DNA of 5,946 nucleotides from Thermoplasmata archaeon (GTDB lineage Archaea > Thermoplasmatota > Thermoplasmata > UBA184): positions 1 through 5,946 of the forward strand of contig JAKAVH010000116.1 in the NCBI GenBank assembly GCA_021827545.1, in the 5' to 3' direction. Position 1 is the stretch's first letter. Every line of letters begins with the position of its first letter. Both the position numbers and the translations under genes were made by a program. A model generated the notes under the pieces. That model did not search any database and was not told the DNA's origin. It saw nothing but the letters and a program-made list of their open reading frames with translations. Shown here piece by piece: positions 1 to 5,555 of this stretch.

Positions 1-210
1 GGCCAGGGAAAACAGGAGTTCCGGCAGCGTGACGTACCGCAGGATCCAGACCTGAACCGTCCCGAGGAGCGCGGCCTGAAGGAGCCAGGCATACAACAGA
101 CCGATCGGAGGGGCGAGGGCCACGAGCGCCACGAGGTACGATCTCTCGACAAAGACGGTCCGGAGCGCCGCGACTTCCGGAAAGACCGGTCGGGCCCCTC
201 GCCGGCTCAT
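1..210 (-). CDS. Integral membrane protein, N-terminal 70 residues only
   Basis: Partial gene on the minus strand, starting at ATG 210-208 and running off the left edge of the window. I translated it by hand: it begins MSRRGARPVF and has a hydrophobic stretch at about residues 26-50 (a run with APPIGLLYAWLL) and a second at about 51-70, so it is probably a multi-pass membrane protein with a basic cytoplasmic N-terminus. The ATG overlaps the TGA of the preceding thioredoxin-like gene (ATGA). It is preceded by a Shine-Dalgarno-like GAGGGG (plus-strand 216-221) five bases upstream, which supports this start. I do not recognise the family from 70 residues. Its position as last visible gene of the merA operon suggests a role tied to the thioredoxin-like protein or to mercury handling, for example as a membrane redox or transport partner. 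That is inference only. Confidence 0.7.
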   Translation of the reverse strand, partial: MSRRGARPVFPEVAALRTVFVERSYLVALVALAPPIGLLYAWLLQAALLGTVQVWILRYVTLPELLFSLA

Positions 211-944
211 CCGGACCCCTCAGCGGCCGAGAGCACCGAACCGAACGACCCGGTCAAAGGGGTCCCTTGGGTAACGACGTCTCCCTGCGCGTTGATGACA
301 TAGTAGTACTCGAGATCCGCGCTCGGATTGTAAGTGCTGGTGGCTTGGGAAGAACCCTCTCCGATGATCCACCCGGCTTGCCCCGCGTAGCCGTTCTGGT
401 CCGCCATGGTACCGATGCTCGGCCCCGGCTGCCCGAGGTCGTGGTAGGATTCGATCTCAAGGAGGGTCACTCCCGCGGCGTGGTACTGGGAATAGTACTG
501 TTGGGCGAAAATCTGGGTCCCCTGCACGCAGCTGCTGCACCAAGTGGCTACCCACCACAGGACGATCGGTTTCCCGAAGAACGAACCCAGCGAATGCGAG
601 GCTCCTTGGGGGTCGGTGAAGGTGAAGTCCGGGGCTGCGGCATTGTTGCTCACGCTGGTCGGCGGAGCTCGCACGAGGGCGTACGCGACCAGTACGACGA
701 TCGCCACTCCAATCGCCACCCCAATCACCCGTCCGCGGGTCCACCAGCGATCGTCGCGCCGGCGATGCTGGGGGGCCACGGGATCCGACGCCTCCGCAAT
801 CTGCAAGACCTTCCGTACCGACCGGGCGTCCTTGTCGCGTGGATGAACCTCTCCGACGTGCGTCGCCAACCGATCCGCGCGTACCGTGGTCTCGCAAAGG
901 GGGCATCGCAGCATCTTGCCCCGAGCCTTCGGCCGTGCGCTCAC
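207..944 (-). CDS. Membrane-anchored TlpA/thioredoxin-like protein with N-terminal Cys2-His2 finger
   Basis: A 245-residue protein. Visible parts in order: a zinc-finger-like motif C14-x2-C17-x11-H29-x4-H34 (CPLC...H....H); a basic linker (RRRDDRWWTRGR); one transmembrane helix at about 71-92; then an extracytoplasmic thioredoxin fold with the redox motif WCSSC (C136, C139) after the strand PIVLWWVAT, and a late strand YYYVINAQGD. By the positive-inside rule the finger is cytoplasmic and the CSSC domain outside. Family knowledge: TlpA/ResA-type proteins reduce or exchange thiols outside the cell. The residue normally the cis-proline before the YVIN-like strand is not obviously proline here. 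I chose GTG 944-942 because it overlaps the TGA of the upstream gene (GTGA) and has GGTGG just upstream. The frame stays open back to 1124, but that extension is low-complexity and overlaps the upstream gene; ATG 914 is the other option. A role in extracellular Hg(II) binding or thiol repair is inferred from the operon. Confidence 0.82.
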   Translation of the reverse strand: MSARPKARGKMLRCPLCETTVRADRLATHVGEVHPRDKDARSVRKVLQIAEASDPVAPQHRRRDDRWWTRGRVIGVAIGVAIVVLVAYALVRAPPTSVSNNAAAPDFTFTDPQGASHSLGSFFGKPIVLWWVATWCSSCVQGTQIFAQQYYSQYHAAGVTLLEIESYHDLGQPGPSIGTMADQNGYAGQAGWIIGEGSSQATSTYNPSADLEYYYVINAQGDVVTQGTPLTGSFGSVLSAAEGSG

Positions 945-1249
945 GTGTCCACCCGCCCCGCACAGGGTGCTCCGGGAGGACTCCGGCCTCCCTTCTCGCG
1001 GATTCTCATTGCCCCGTAAAGCGCATGGGCTCCGAGAGCACCGGCAGCGACCGCCGCGGGGAGGCCAAAGAGTACCCACCCCGCCAGAACCCCGGAAGCG
1101 AGGAGTAGCGGTAGGGCGCAGCAAGTCGCCGCAACGATGAGGAGGAGCGCCGCGTCCCGAGCGCTGCCCGGGCTCCCCGAGCCGCGCAAGGCCGGCCCGC
1201 CGGACCCGGCCGGGGCCGCCGGCCGCGCTCCTTGGGGCCCCGGGCTCAC
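941..1249 (-). CDS. Small two-helix Cys-Cys membrane protein, MerF/MerT-like putative Hg(II) transporter
   Basis: About 102 residues from GTG 1249-1247. The N-terminal third is Gly/Pro/Ala-rich. Two hydrophobic helices follow at about residues 33-57 and 60-80, joined by a short turn. Helix 1 contains a vicinal pair, ATCCALPLLLASG (C43, C44), and the C-terminal tail is basic (MRIREKGGR) with one more Cys (C96). Family knowledge: MerT, MerF and MerC mercury transporters carry a Cys-Cys pair in the first membrane helix (for example TCC or CCxxP patterns) that receives Hg(II) and hands it to the cytoplasmic MerA. The CC-x-x-P context here resembles that. Start choice: the GTG overlaps the merA TGA (GTGA), a coupling arrangement repeated at the gene's other end. 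ATG 1261 (106 residues, 16-base overlap) is the alternative. The frame is open back to 1543, but that part is an out-of-frame shadow of merA. Exact family is unconfirmed; it could be a novel small mer-type transporter. Confidence 0.75.
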   Translation of the reverse strand: MSPGPQGARPAAPAGSGGPALRGSGSPGSARDAALLLIVAATCCALPLLLASGVLAGWVLFGLPAAVAAGALGAHALYGAMRIREKGGRSPPGAPCAGRVDT

Positions 1250-2661
1250 TCGATGCAACATGACATTTGGCTCATGTCGTGGTGGAAGGACTCGGCCGCG
1301 AACTTGATCGCCTCGGAAAAGGTCGGGAAGGCGTGGACGGTGTCGATGATGTCCTCGACGGTGAGCCGCCCCCGGAGCGCATACGCCGCCGCGTGGATCA
1401 TGTCGGCGGCGAGCGGCGATACGATGTGGACTCCGACCACCCTTCGGGTCTTCGTGTCGGCGACCATCTTTAGAACGCCTCGGGTGTCGCCGACCGTGAG
1501 CGCCTTGGGGATGCGGTCCATGCCGATTGCCCGGCACTCGCACGACCCCCCGCGACGGAGGTACTCTGCCTCGGTGAGACCCACACTCGCCACCTGGGGG
1601 TTCGTGAAGACCGCTCGGGGGACGAGATCGTAATCGATGGCCCGCTCCTCACCGTTCAGCGAGTTCGATGCCGCCAAGGCCCCTTCCTTGGCCGCCACCG
1701 TTTCCAGCATGAGACGACCTGTCACGTCCCCCGCGGCCCAAACTCCCGGGAGGTTCGTTCGGAAGTGCTCGTCGGTCTGAACGAAGCCCTTGTCGTTGAG
1801 AGCAATGCCCGCCTCGGCGAGGCCGATCCCGGTCGTGTTCGGAACGACGCCGGTGGCGACGAGGATGTCGTCGGCTTCGCACGGGATCGCCCCCTTTCCG
1901 TTCGTCACGTCGCAGACGATGCGACCGTCGCGCCGCCGGATCGCGCGAACCCGAGCCCCCACGTGGATCCGGATCCCTTCCCGCTTCAGGCACGCTGCGA
2001 GCTCCGCCGAAACCTCGGGCTCCTCGAGGGGAAGGATGCGGTCGGCGGATTCGAGCACGGTGACCGCGCTTCCGAAGTGGGCATACATCTGCGCGAACTC
2101 AAGTCCAAGCGGGCCGCCACCGAGGACGAGCAGCTCTTCGGGTCGGTCCTTTCTCCGCATGAGGGTCCGATTCGTGAGGTATCCGGCGCGCTCGAGGCCG
2201 TCGATCGGCGGAATCTTCGGCGAGGAGCCCGTGGCGATGAGGACGTTCCGTCCCTCGAACAGCCGGCCTCCGGCGCGAACCGTGCGAGCCGATTGGAGGC
2301 GCCCGGAGGCGGCGACGTACTCGATCTCGCGATCCTCCAGGACCTTCCGATAGTTCACCCTCCGGAGCCGTTGGACCATCCGGTCCTTGTTGGCGATCGC
2401 CTCGGGAAAGTCACAGCGGACGGTGCCGGGCAGGTTGCACGCGAACTGGGGGCTCTGTCGGTAGAAATACTCGTTCCCGGCCTCCAGGAGGAATTTCGAG
2501 GGAATGCAGCCCACGTTGACGCAGGTTCCTCCCATGGGCAGGCCGCTGTTGATCATCACCGACCGGAAGCCTAGCTCGTCGGCCCGGATGGCGGCGGCAA
2601 ACGCGGCGGCTCCCCCGCCCAAGATCACGAGGTCATGCGCTGCGCCGACCGTCCGCGCCAT
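1246..2661 (-). CDS. merA: Mercuric reductase (Hg(II) reductase), catalytic core without HMA domain
   Basis: A 471-residue cytoplasmic flavoprotein disulfide oxidoreductase predicted to reduce Hg(II) to volatile Hg(0) with NAD(P)H. Visible features: FAD-binding GGGAAA (15-20); redox disulfide GTCVNVGCIPSK (C47, C52); NAD(P)-binding GGGPLGLEF (181-189); FAD motif AAGDVTG (309-315); and a C-terminal dimerisation domain ending MSCCIE. The vicinal C468-C469 near the C-terminus is the MerA hallmark that delivers Hg(II) to the active site. The catalytic His before the Pro-Thr of lipoamide dehydrogenase and glutathione reductase (HAHPT) is Phe here (HAFPT, F445), again as expected for MerA and against dihydrolipoamide dehydrogenase. 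The NmerA/HMA domain is absent. E204 after the second nucleotide-binding strand (TVLESADRIL) resembles NADH-preferring relatives, so NADH use is possible (inference). ATG 2661 has a TATA-like box about 25 nt upstream and no Shine-Dalgarno, consistent with a leaderless mRNA. First gene of the operon. Confidence 0.93.
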   Translation of the reverse strand: MARTVGAAHDLVILGGGAAAFAAAIRADELGFRSVMINSGLPMGGTCVNVGCIPSKFLLEAGNEYFYRQSPQFACNLPGTVRCDFPEAIANKDRMVQRLRRVNYRKVLEDREIEYVAASGRLQSARTVRAGGRLFEGRNVLIATGSSPKIPPIDGLERAGYLTNRTLMRRKDRPEELLVLGGGPLGLEFAQMYAHFGSAVTVLESADRILPLEEPEVSAELAACLKREGIRIHVGARVRAIRRRDGRIVCDVTNGKGAIPCEADDILVATGVVPNTTGIGLAEAGIALNDKGFVQTDEHFRTNLPGVWAAGDVTGRLMLETVAAKEGALAASNSLNGEERAIDYDLVPRAVFTNPQVASVGLTEAEYLRRGGSCECRAIGMDRIPKALTVGDTRGVLKMVADTKTRRVVGVHIVSPLAADMIHAAAYALRGRLTVEDIIDTVHAFPTFSEAIKFAAESFHHDMSQMSCCIE

Positions 2662-2682
2662 CGGAGGAGACAGGTCAGGGAG

Positions 2683-2690
2683 GGATATAC
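2683..2690 (-). promoter_or_regulatory. TATA-like box of the merA operon, leaderless promoter
   Basis: On the minus strand this reads GTATATCC, centred about 25-26 nt upstream of the A of the merA ATG (2661). In archaea transcription usually starts about this far from the TATA box, so the transcript would begin at or next to the start codon. No Shine-Dalgarno-like purine run precedes the ATG on that strand (CCTGTCTCCTCCG), which fits a leaderless mRNA. A bacterial reading (a -10 element) is possible, but I see no matching -35. Confidence 0.6.
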
Positions 2691-2711
2691 TCCGGAGCGC
2701 TCCGCGCGGAG
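2690..2711. promoter_or_regulatory. Palindrome cluster abutting the merA TATA box, candidate operator
   Basis: Three overlapping perfect palindromes sit in 22 bases: CTCCGGAG (2690-2697), GGAGCGCTCC (2694-2703) and CTCCGCGCGGAG (2700-2711). They touch the upstream edge of the merA TATA-like box, where the transcription factor B recognition element would lie. A repressor bound there would block preinitiation-complex assembly. The divergent HxlR-family protein is the obvious candidate binder (inference). GC-rich sequence makes short palindromes fairly common, but the clustering at this position is notable. Confidence 0.5.
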
Positions 2712-2807
2712 TTCAAGCGGCGGCGAGCACCCTAAGCGTCGTGAAAGAAACCGAGGGCGCGGGTAGTTGCGACGCTCCGGGGGGCGCCGGATCCGAGGTC
2801 CCGGGCC

Positions 2808-2835
2808 CACCCTTGGGCCACGCCGACCCAAGGTG
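2808..2835. repeat. Inverted repeat in the merA/HxlR intergenic region
   Basis: CCTTGGG (2811-2817) and CCCAAGG (2827-2833) form a perfect 7-bp inverted repeat around a 9-base spacer. The repeat extends by CA/TG if one C is bulged. It lies between the divergent merA and HxlR genes, so it may be a second regulator site or a hairpin in a leader. Apart from this, the palindrome cluster and the promoter elements, I see nothing else in 2662-2954. Confidence 0.35.
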
Positions 2836-2922
2836 CACCGTAACCATCATGAACGCCTATGCTTTCCATTGGAGGGCAGAGGGCGCCGCGAAACTTACCC
2901 GGGACGTTGGAGGGGATGAATC

Positions 2923-2930
2923 GAGATACC
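2923..2930 (+). promoter_or_regulatory. Weak TATA-like element before the HxlR-family gene
   Basis: GAGATACC lies about 26-28 nt upstream of ATG 2955, the spacing expected for a leaderless archaeal promoter, and resembles the merA box on the opposite strand (GGAGTATATCCC). A second weak candidate, AAACTTACC at 2891-2899, would place the start site near ATG 2916. Both are poor matches; the assignment rests mainly on spacing. Confidence 0.25.
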
Positions 2931-2954
2931 CGTCGCCACTCGTTCCCGCGCGAG

Positions 2955-3341
2955 ATGGCGTGCATGATTCGCGCCGGCGGGCGGGAGTACTGTGTCGATC
3001 CCGCGGGTGGGGTGCTGGGACTCCTAGGGAAAGGCTGGGCTCTTCCGCTCATGGGCGTCCTCGGGAACCGCTCGGCCAGCCGGTTCAACGAGCTCCAGGA
3101 TGCCGTGCGCGGCATCGGAGGAAAAGTGCTCGCCGCCCGCCTTCGGGAGCTCTCCGAGTTGGGACTCGTCACGAGGAAGGTCTACGCGGAGGTCCCCGCT
3201 CGAGTCGAGTACCGACTCACCGAGGCCGGAATCCAACTTCGGGAAGCCATGATCCCGCTTCTCGCATGGGCGACGATTCACCCTGCGCCATCCCGCCCCC
3301 GCCGGGGGTCCGGTGATCCCGCCCTCAAAGCCGCGCCATGA
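2955..3341 (+). CDS. HxlR-family winged-helix transcriptional regulator, likely repressor of the merA operon
   Basis: 128 residues from ATG 2955. The HxlR signature is clear: an N-terminal Cys followed by a helix and GKGW (CVDPAGGVLGLLGKGW, about 13-28), the recognition region SRFNELQDAVRGIGGKVLAARLRELSELGLV, and the wing VPARVEYRLTEAG. These proteins bind inverted repeats as dimers, and several use the N-terminal Cys to sense thiol-reactive compounds. Starting at 2955 keeps two N-terminal cysteines (C3 and C13) that could sense Hg(II) or thiol stress (inference). ATG 2964 would keep only C13. ATG 2916 (with GGAGG just two bases upstream) and ATG 2859 give longer N-termini lacking family similarity. 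It is transcribed divergently from merA, the usual layout for a local regulator. Archaeal mer operons described in Sulfolobus use an ArsR-like MerR instead, so an HxlR regulator here would be unusual. Confidence 0.85.
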   Translation: MACMIRAGGREYCVDPAGGVLGLLGKGWALPLMGVLGNRSASRFNELQDAVRGIGGKVLAARLRELSELGLVTRKVYAEVPARVEYRLTEAGIQLREAMIPLLAWATIHPAPSRPRRGSGDPALKAAP

Positions 3342-3740
3342 CCCGTGCCGGTGGGGACCCGGAGGGTCCATGTCGGCAGAACGGACCCTTGGGCGATGTC
3401 GGGGTTGCGGACGCGCCCGCCGAGCGCCCGAAAGGTTCCCGTGGAAGCCAGCTTGCCGGAACCCCGTCCCCCCCGTCACGCGCCCGCCGGGATCGGTTCC
3501 GAATCTCCGAACAGTCCGGCAACTCGCTGGACGCCAGGGTCGGCCATGTCTCGCCGAGCCACGGAAACGCTCCCCCGTCCACTCTCTGCCTCCGGATGGC
3601 CCCGGTCGCTTGGGGGACCCATGGCTGCCACGAAACCCCCCGTGTCCAGGAACTGTCCGATCCGTGCGGGTTTGGACGCTCCCCCCCCACCCGACCCGAT
3701 CGCGGGTTCAAAGGACAGATTCTTGGGGTAGACGAATCGC
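3342..3740. other. Convergent intergenic region without a supportable gene
   Basis: About 400 bases separate the stop of the HxlR gene from the stop of abiEii. Several frames are open on both strands, but their translations are Pro/Arg/Ser-rich, lack hydrophobic cores or motifs, and overlap each other, as expected by chance in GC-rich DNA. Two small features: a short hairpin just after the HxlR stop (GGACCC 3355-3360, loop GGA, GGGTCC 3364-3369) without a clear T-tract, and a run of eight C at 3681-3688. I see no RNA gene and no convincing terminator. Confidence 0.5.
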
Positions 3741-4700
3741 TCAAGGACGTGTTTTTGCAATCTGCCGTAACCGCCATGCGAGTGCGGGGTGATTCGAGAG
3801 GTCGGTGATTCGATCGGGTTGCTCCTCTCCCAGGAGCTCTGCGAACGCGCTCGTATCCCCCTGGAGGATCCTCTTTCGAAGCAGTTGCTCGTCGGGTGTC
3901 GCCGCCGTGAACGGCGGGCTCGCTCTGGCGAGGCAGGCGAGGGCCGTCTCCCGGACCGCTTCGAGGGTGGGGGGAGTCTCACCAACTCTGAGAACATCTC
4001 CGAGTCGTTCGCGTCGGTAGTCAACGTTGAGCCGGATCGGGTAATCCAAGCGATGCCACTCAGCGTCTTGGAGCAGCGAGTAGGCAAGATATGAGGAACG
4101 CGCTCCTTCACGAGTTTGCCAGCCCATGGACAGCATTCGCCACATATCGTACAGGTCTCTTTCGACGGCTCGATACGCCACCGCGGTGAGCTTCTGTCCC
4201 AGGAGCTCTGGCGGCGCTACGACTTGAAACGCGACATCATCGGCCTGAAAGAGGCTTGGTCCTCTTCCGGTGACCGGCAGTCGCAGTGGGATTCGATTAA
4301 GGAAGTCGAGATCCAGCTTGATGTGATCCGCGGAGCCCAAGTGGTTCTTGTATCCGAGCTTAAGGGTGCATGCGGCTTCGGTCAGGGTTCGATTGGTCGA
4401 GTAGCCAAGCCCCGTTGAAAGACTTTCGAGGACTCGGACGACACGCTTGAGCTCAGCGGAATTCGCTGAGGCCCCCGGAAACCCGGTGACCATGAGATCT
4501 AAGTCGATACTTAGTCGGGGAACGCCCCCGGATAAGAAGACGTTCAAGGCAGTTCCACCCTTCAGCGTGAACCGATTTCGAGTTTCTCCGACCGCCTGGA
4601 GTTCCCGTAACACGCCGAGGAGTCGGTGGACCTTTTCTGCGGTCGCTGGAGGGAAACCTTCGCTCAGGGAGTCGCTAAGGTCGCTCGCTTCGACGCGCAT
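3741..4700 (-). CDS. abiEii: AbiEii-type nucleotidyltransferase toxin
   Basis: 319 residues from ATG 4700. Motifs of the AbiEii/AbiGii nucleotidyltransferase family appear in order: LKGGTALN (about 46-53, the GG[ST] nucleotide-binding motif), SIDLDLMV (about 64-71, with the metal-binding D66 and D68), a later acidic strand KLDLDF (D130, D132), and QKLTAVAYRAVERDLYDMW (about 169-187, including the conserved K and the RDxxD element). All catalytic residues I can check are present, so it looks functional. Family knowledge: AbiEii binds nucleotides (GTP) and inhibits growth; related MenT toxins modify tRNA. With AbiEi it forms a type IV toxin-antitoxin/abortive-infection system against phage or virus. 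The start at 4700 lies four bases after the abiEi stop, with GGTG at 4708-4711 as a possible ribosome site. ATG 4745 is also in frame but would overlap abiEi by 41 bases. By eye the region is less GC-rich than merA, compatible with transfer. Confidence 0.88.
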   Translation of the reverse strand: MRVEASDLSDSLSEGFPPATAEKVHRLLGVLRELQAVGETRNRFTLKGGTALNVFLSGGVPRLSIDLDLMVTGFPGASANSAELKRVVRVLESLSTGLGYSTNRTLTEAACTLKLGYKNHLGSADHIKLDLDFLNRIPLRLPVTGRGPSLFQADDVAFQVVAPPELLGQKLTAVAYRAVERDLYDMWRMLSMGWQTREGARSSYLAYSLLQDAEWHRLDYPIRLNVDYRRERLGDVLRVGETPPTLEAVRETALACLARASPPFTAATPDEQLLRKRILQGDTSAFAELLGEEQPDRITDLSNHPALAWRLRQIAKTRP

Positions 4701-4704
4701 CAGC

Positions 4705-5502
4705 TCACACCGAACCGGGGTACACCACCCGAAACGTTGGGTCAAATCGATTGGACGGAATTCTTGGACGGGTCGCGAAGTACGAGGGGCCCGCGGACGC
4801 TACTTCCCTCGAGAGCTCGTCCAGGACTCGCATAAACTCCGATGGATTGGAATGTTGCCCCAGCGATTTCTGAAGCAGATGGCCCGCGCGAGTCTTCGCC
4901 GAGACTCTCCGGCTGGACACGATCTGCGCGCCGAACTCTGCCGGATTGGACCTCGGGAGTAGATACCGGAATGCTTCCAGCGACTCCCCATAATCCAGCT
5001 CGGCATTCGGAAGAGAAACCAAGTCGACGAGCGTTCGTTCCGGAGTGGTGACCGCTAGCCGCTCGCCGCCTCGACGCACGGTCGTCGTCCCTTCCTTCCA
5101 CCTCTCGGGGGAGGCGCGGTGGACGTGGAGGATCCAGCTACCGAACGACTTCCGACGCGCTCGGGCGTCGGGTGCACTGACGTGGATCGTTCGCTTGAAT
5201 GTCTGCGCCCCGCCCAAGAGTTCAAGGGCACTTCCGTGGCTGAAGGCGTAGCCGTCTCGGAGCCCCTTACGGACCGCGAGGTAGGGATCGGGCTGGAATC
5301 GGGCCGGGTCAACGTCGAGGGGTACGCTCGCGTACTCCCCCCGTTTCACCTCCTTGAGCAAGCCGCGAGCTCTCAGGTGGAGTGCGGCCTTCTTGGCGGC
5401 GGCGGGAGAGGTCTTGAGGAGCTCGGCGAGCTCCCGAGTGGTGACCACTCGCGCCCGCGCGAGACGTCGCAGCACCTCTCGGTCTACTTTGTGCCGCTCC
5501 AT
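4705..5502 (-). CDS. abiEi: AbiEi-type antitoxin and autorepressor
   Basis: 265 residues. An N-terminal winged helix-turn-helix lies at about 9-58 (REVLRRLARARVVTTRELAELLKTS..., then a KRGEY wing), followed by the AbiEi antitoxin domain with the typical HGSALELLG (about 89-97) and TTPERTLVDLV (152-162) segments. Family knowledge: AbiEi neutralises the AbiEii toxin, not by stable complex formation (type IV behaviour), and represses its own operon by binding inverted repeats in the promoter. Here it is the first gene, immediately upstream of abiEii with a 4-base gap, matching the canonical order. Start ATG 5502 is supported by GAGG (plus-strand 5509-5512) six bases upstream and by a TATA-like box at 5536-5542. 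The length is in the usual range for the family, and there is no sign of a frameshift or truncation. Confidence 0.88.
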   Translation of the reverse strand: MERHKVDREVLRRLARARVVTTRELAELLKTSPAAAKKAALHLRARGLLKEVKRGEYASVPLDVDPARFQPDPYLAVRKGLRDGYAFSHGSALELLGGAQTFKRTIHVSAPDARARRKSFGSWILHVHRASPERWKEGTTTVRRGGERLAVTTPERTLVDLVSLPNAELDYGESLEAFRYLLPRSNPAEFGAQIVSSRRVSAKTRAGHLLQKSLGQHSNPSEFMRVLDELSREVASAGPSYFATRPRIPSNRFDPTFRVVYPGSV

Positions 5503-5535
5503 GTAAGTCCTCTGAAATGGGACCTACGTGGAGTC

Positions 5536-5542
5536 TAATAAA
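5536..5542 (-). promoter_or_regulatory. TATA-like box of the abiEi-abiEii operon
   Basis: On the minus strand this reads TTTATTA, the most AT-rich stretch near the abiEi start. Its centre is about 37 nt upstream of the ATG, so a start site about 26 nt downstream would give a leader of roughly ten bases containing the GAGG ribosome site. The merA gene, in contrast, seems to be leaderless. Confidence 0.5.
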
Positions 5543-5555
5543 GTGATCTCCCCTG

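Noticed and set aside
267..1019. Plus-strand 250-codon frame opposite the thioredoxin-like gene
   Set aside because: Antisense shadow; it spans two real minus-strand genes and shows no domain.
945..1124. N-terminal extension of the thioredoxin-like protein back to ATG 1124
   Set aside because: The added 60 residues are low-complexity and overlap the small Cys-Cys membrane protein in another frame; GTG 944 gives a clean overlap start.
1250..1543. N-terminal extension of the small membrane protein into merA
   Set aside because: It is an Arg/His/Pro-rich shadow of the merA 3' end with no protein-like character.
1765..2574. Long plus-strand open frame opposite merA
   Set aside because: It is antisense to a well-supported gene, has no recognisable motifs, and long antisense frames are expected in GC-rich coding DNA.
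1246..2661. Dihydrolipoamide dehydrogenase or glutathione reductase for merA
   Set aside because: The C-terminal Cys-Cys and the replacement of the catalytic His by Phe in HAFPT are features of mercuric reductase.
3355..3369. Hairpin after the HxlR stop as a terminator
   Set aside because: The stem is only six pairs and no T-tract follows; archaeal terminators rely on T-runs.
3681..3688. Run of eight C
   Set aside because: Isolated homopolymer in non-coding GC-rich DNA with no associated structure.
3325..3808. Several overlapping 130-160 codon frames on both strands between the HxlR gene and abiEii
   Set aside because: Pro/Arg/Ser-rich translations, mutual overlap, no motifs and no ribosome sites.
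3828..4210. 14-base direct repeat TCCCAGGAGCTCTG (3828-3841 and 4197-4210)
   Set aside because: Both copies lie in abiEii and encode similar ELLG(E/Q) peptides in the same frame; probably coincidence of codons.
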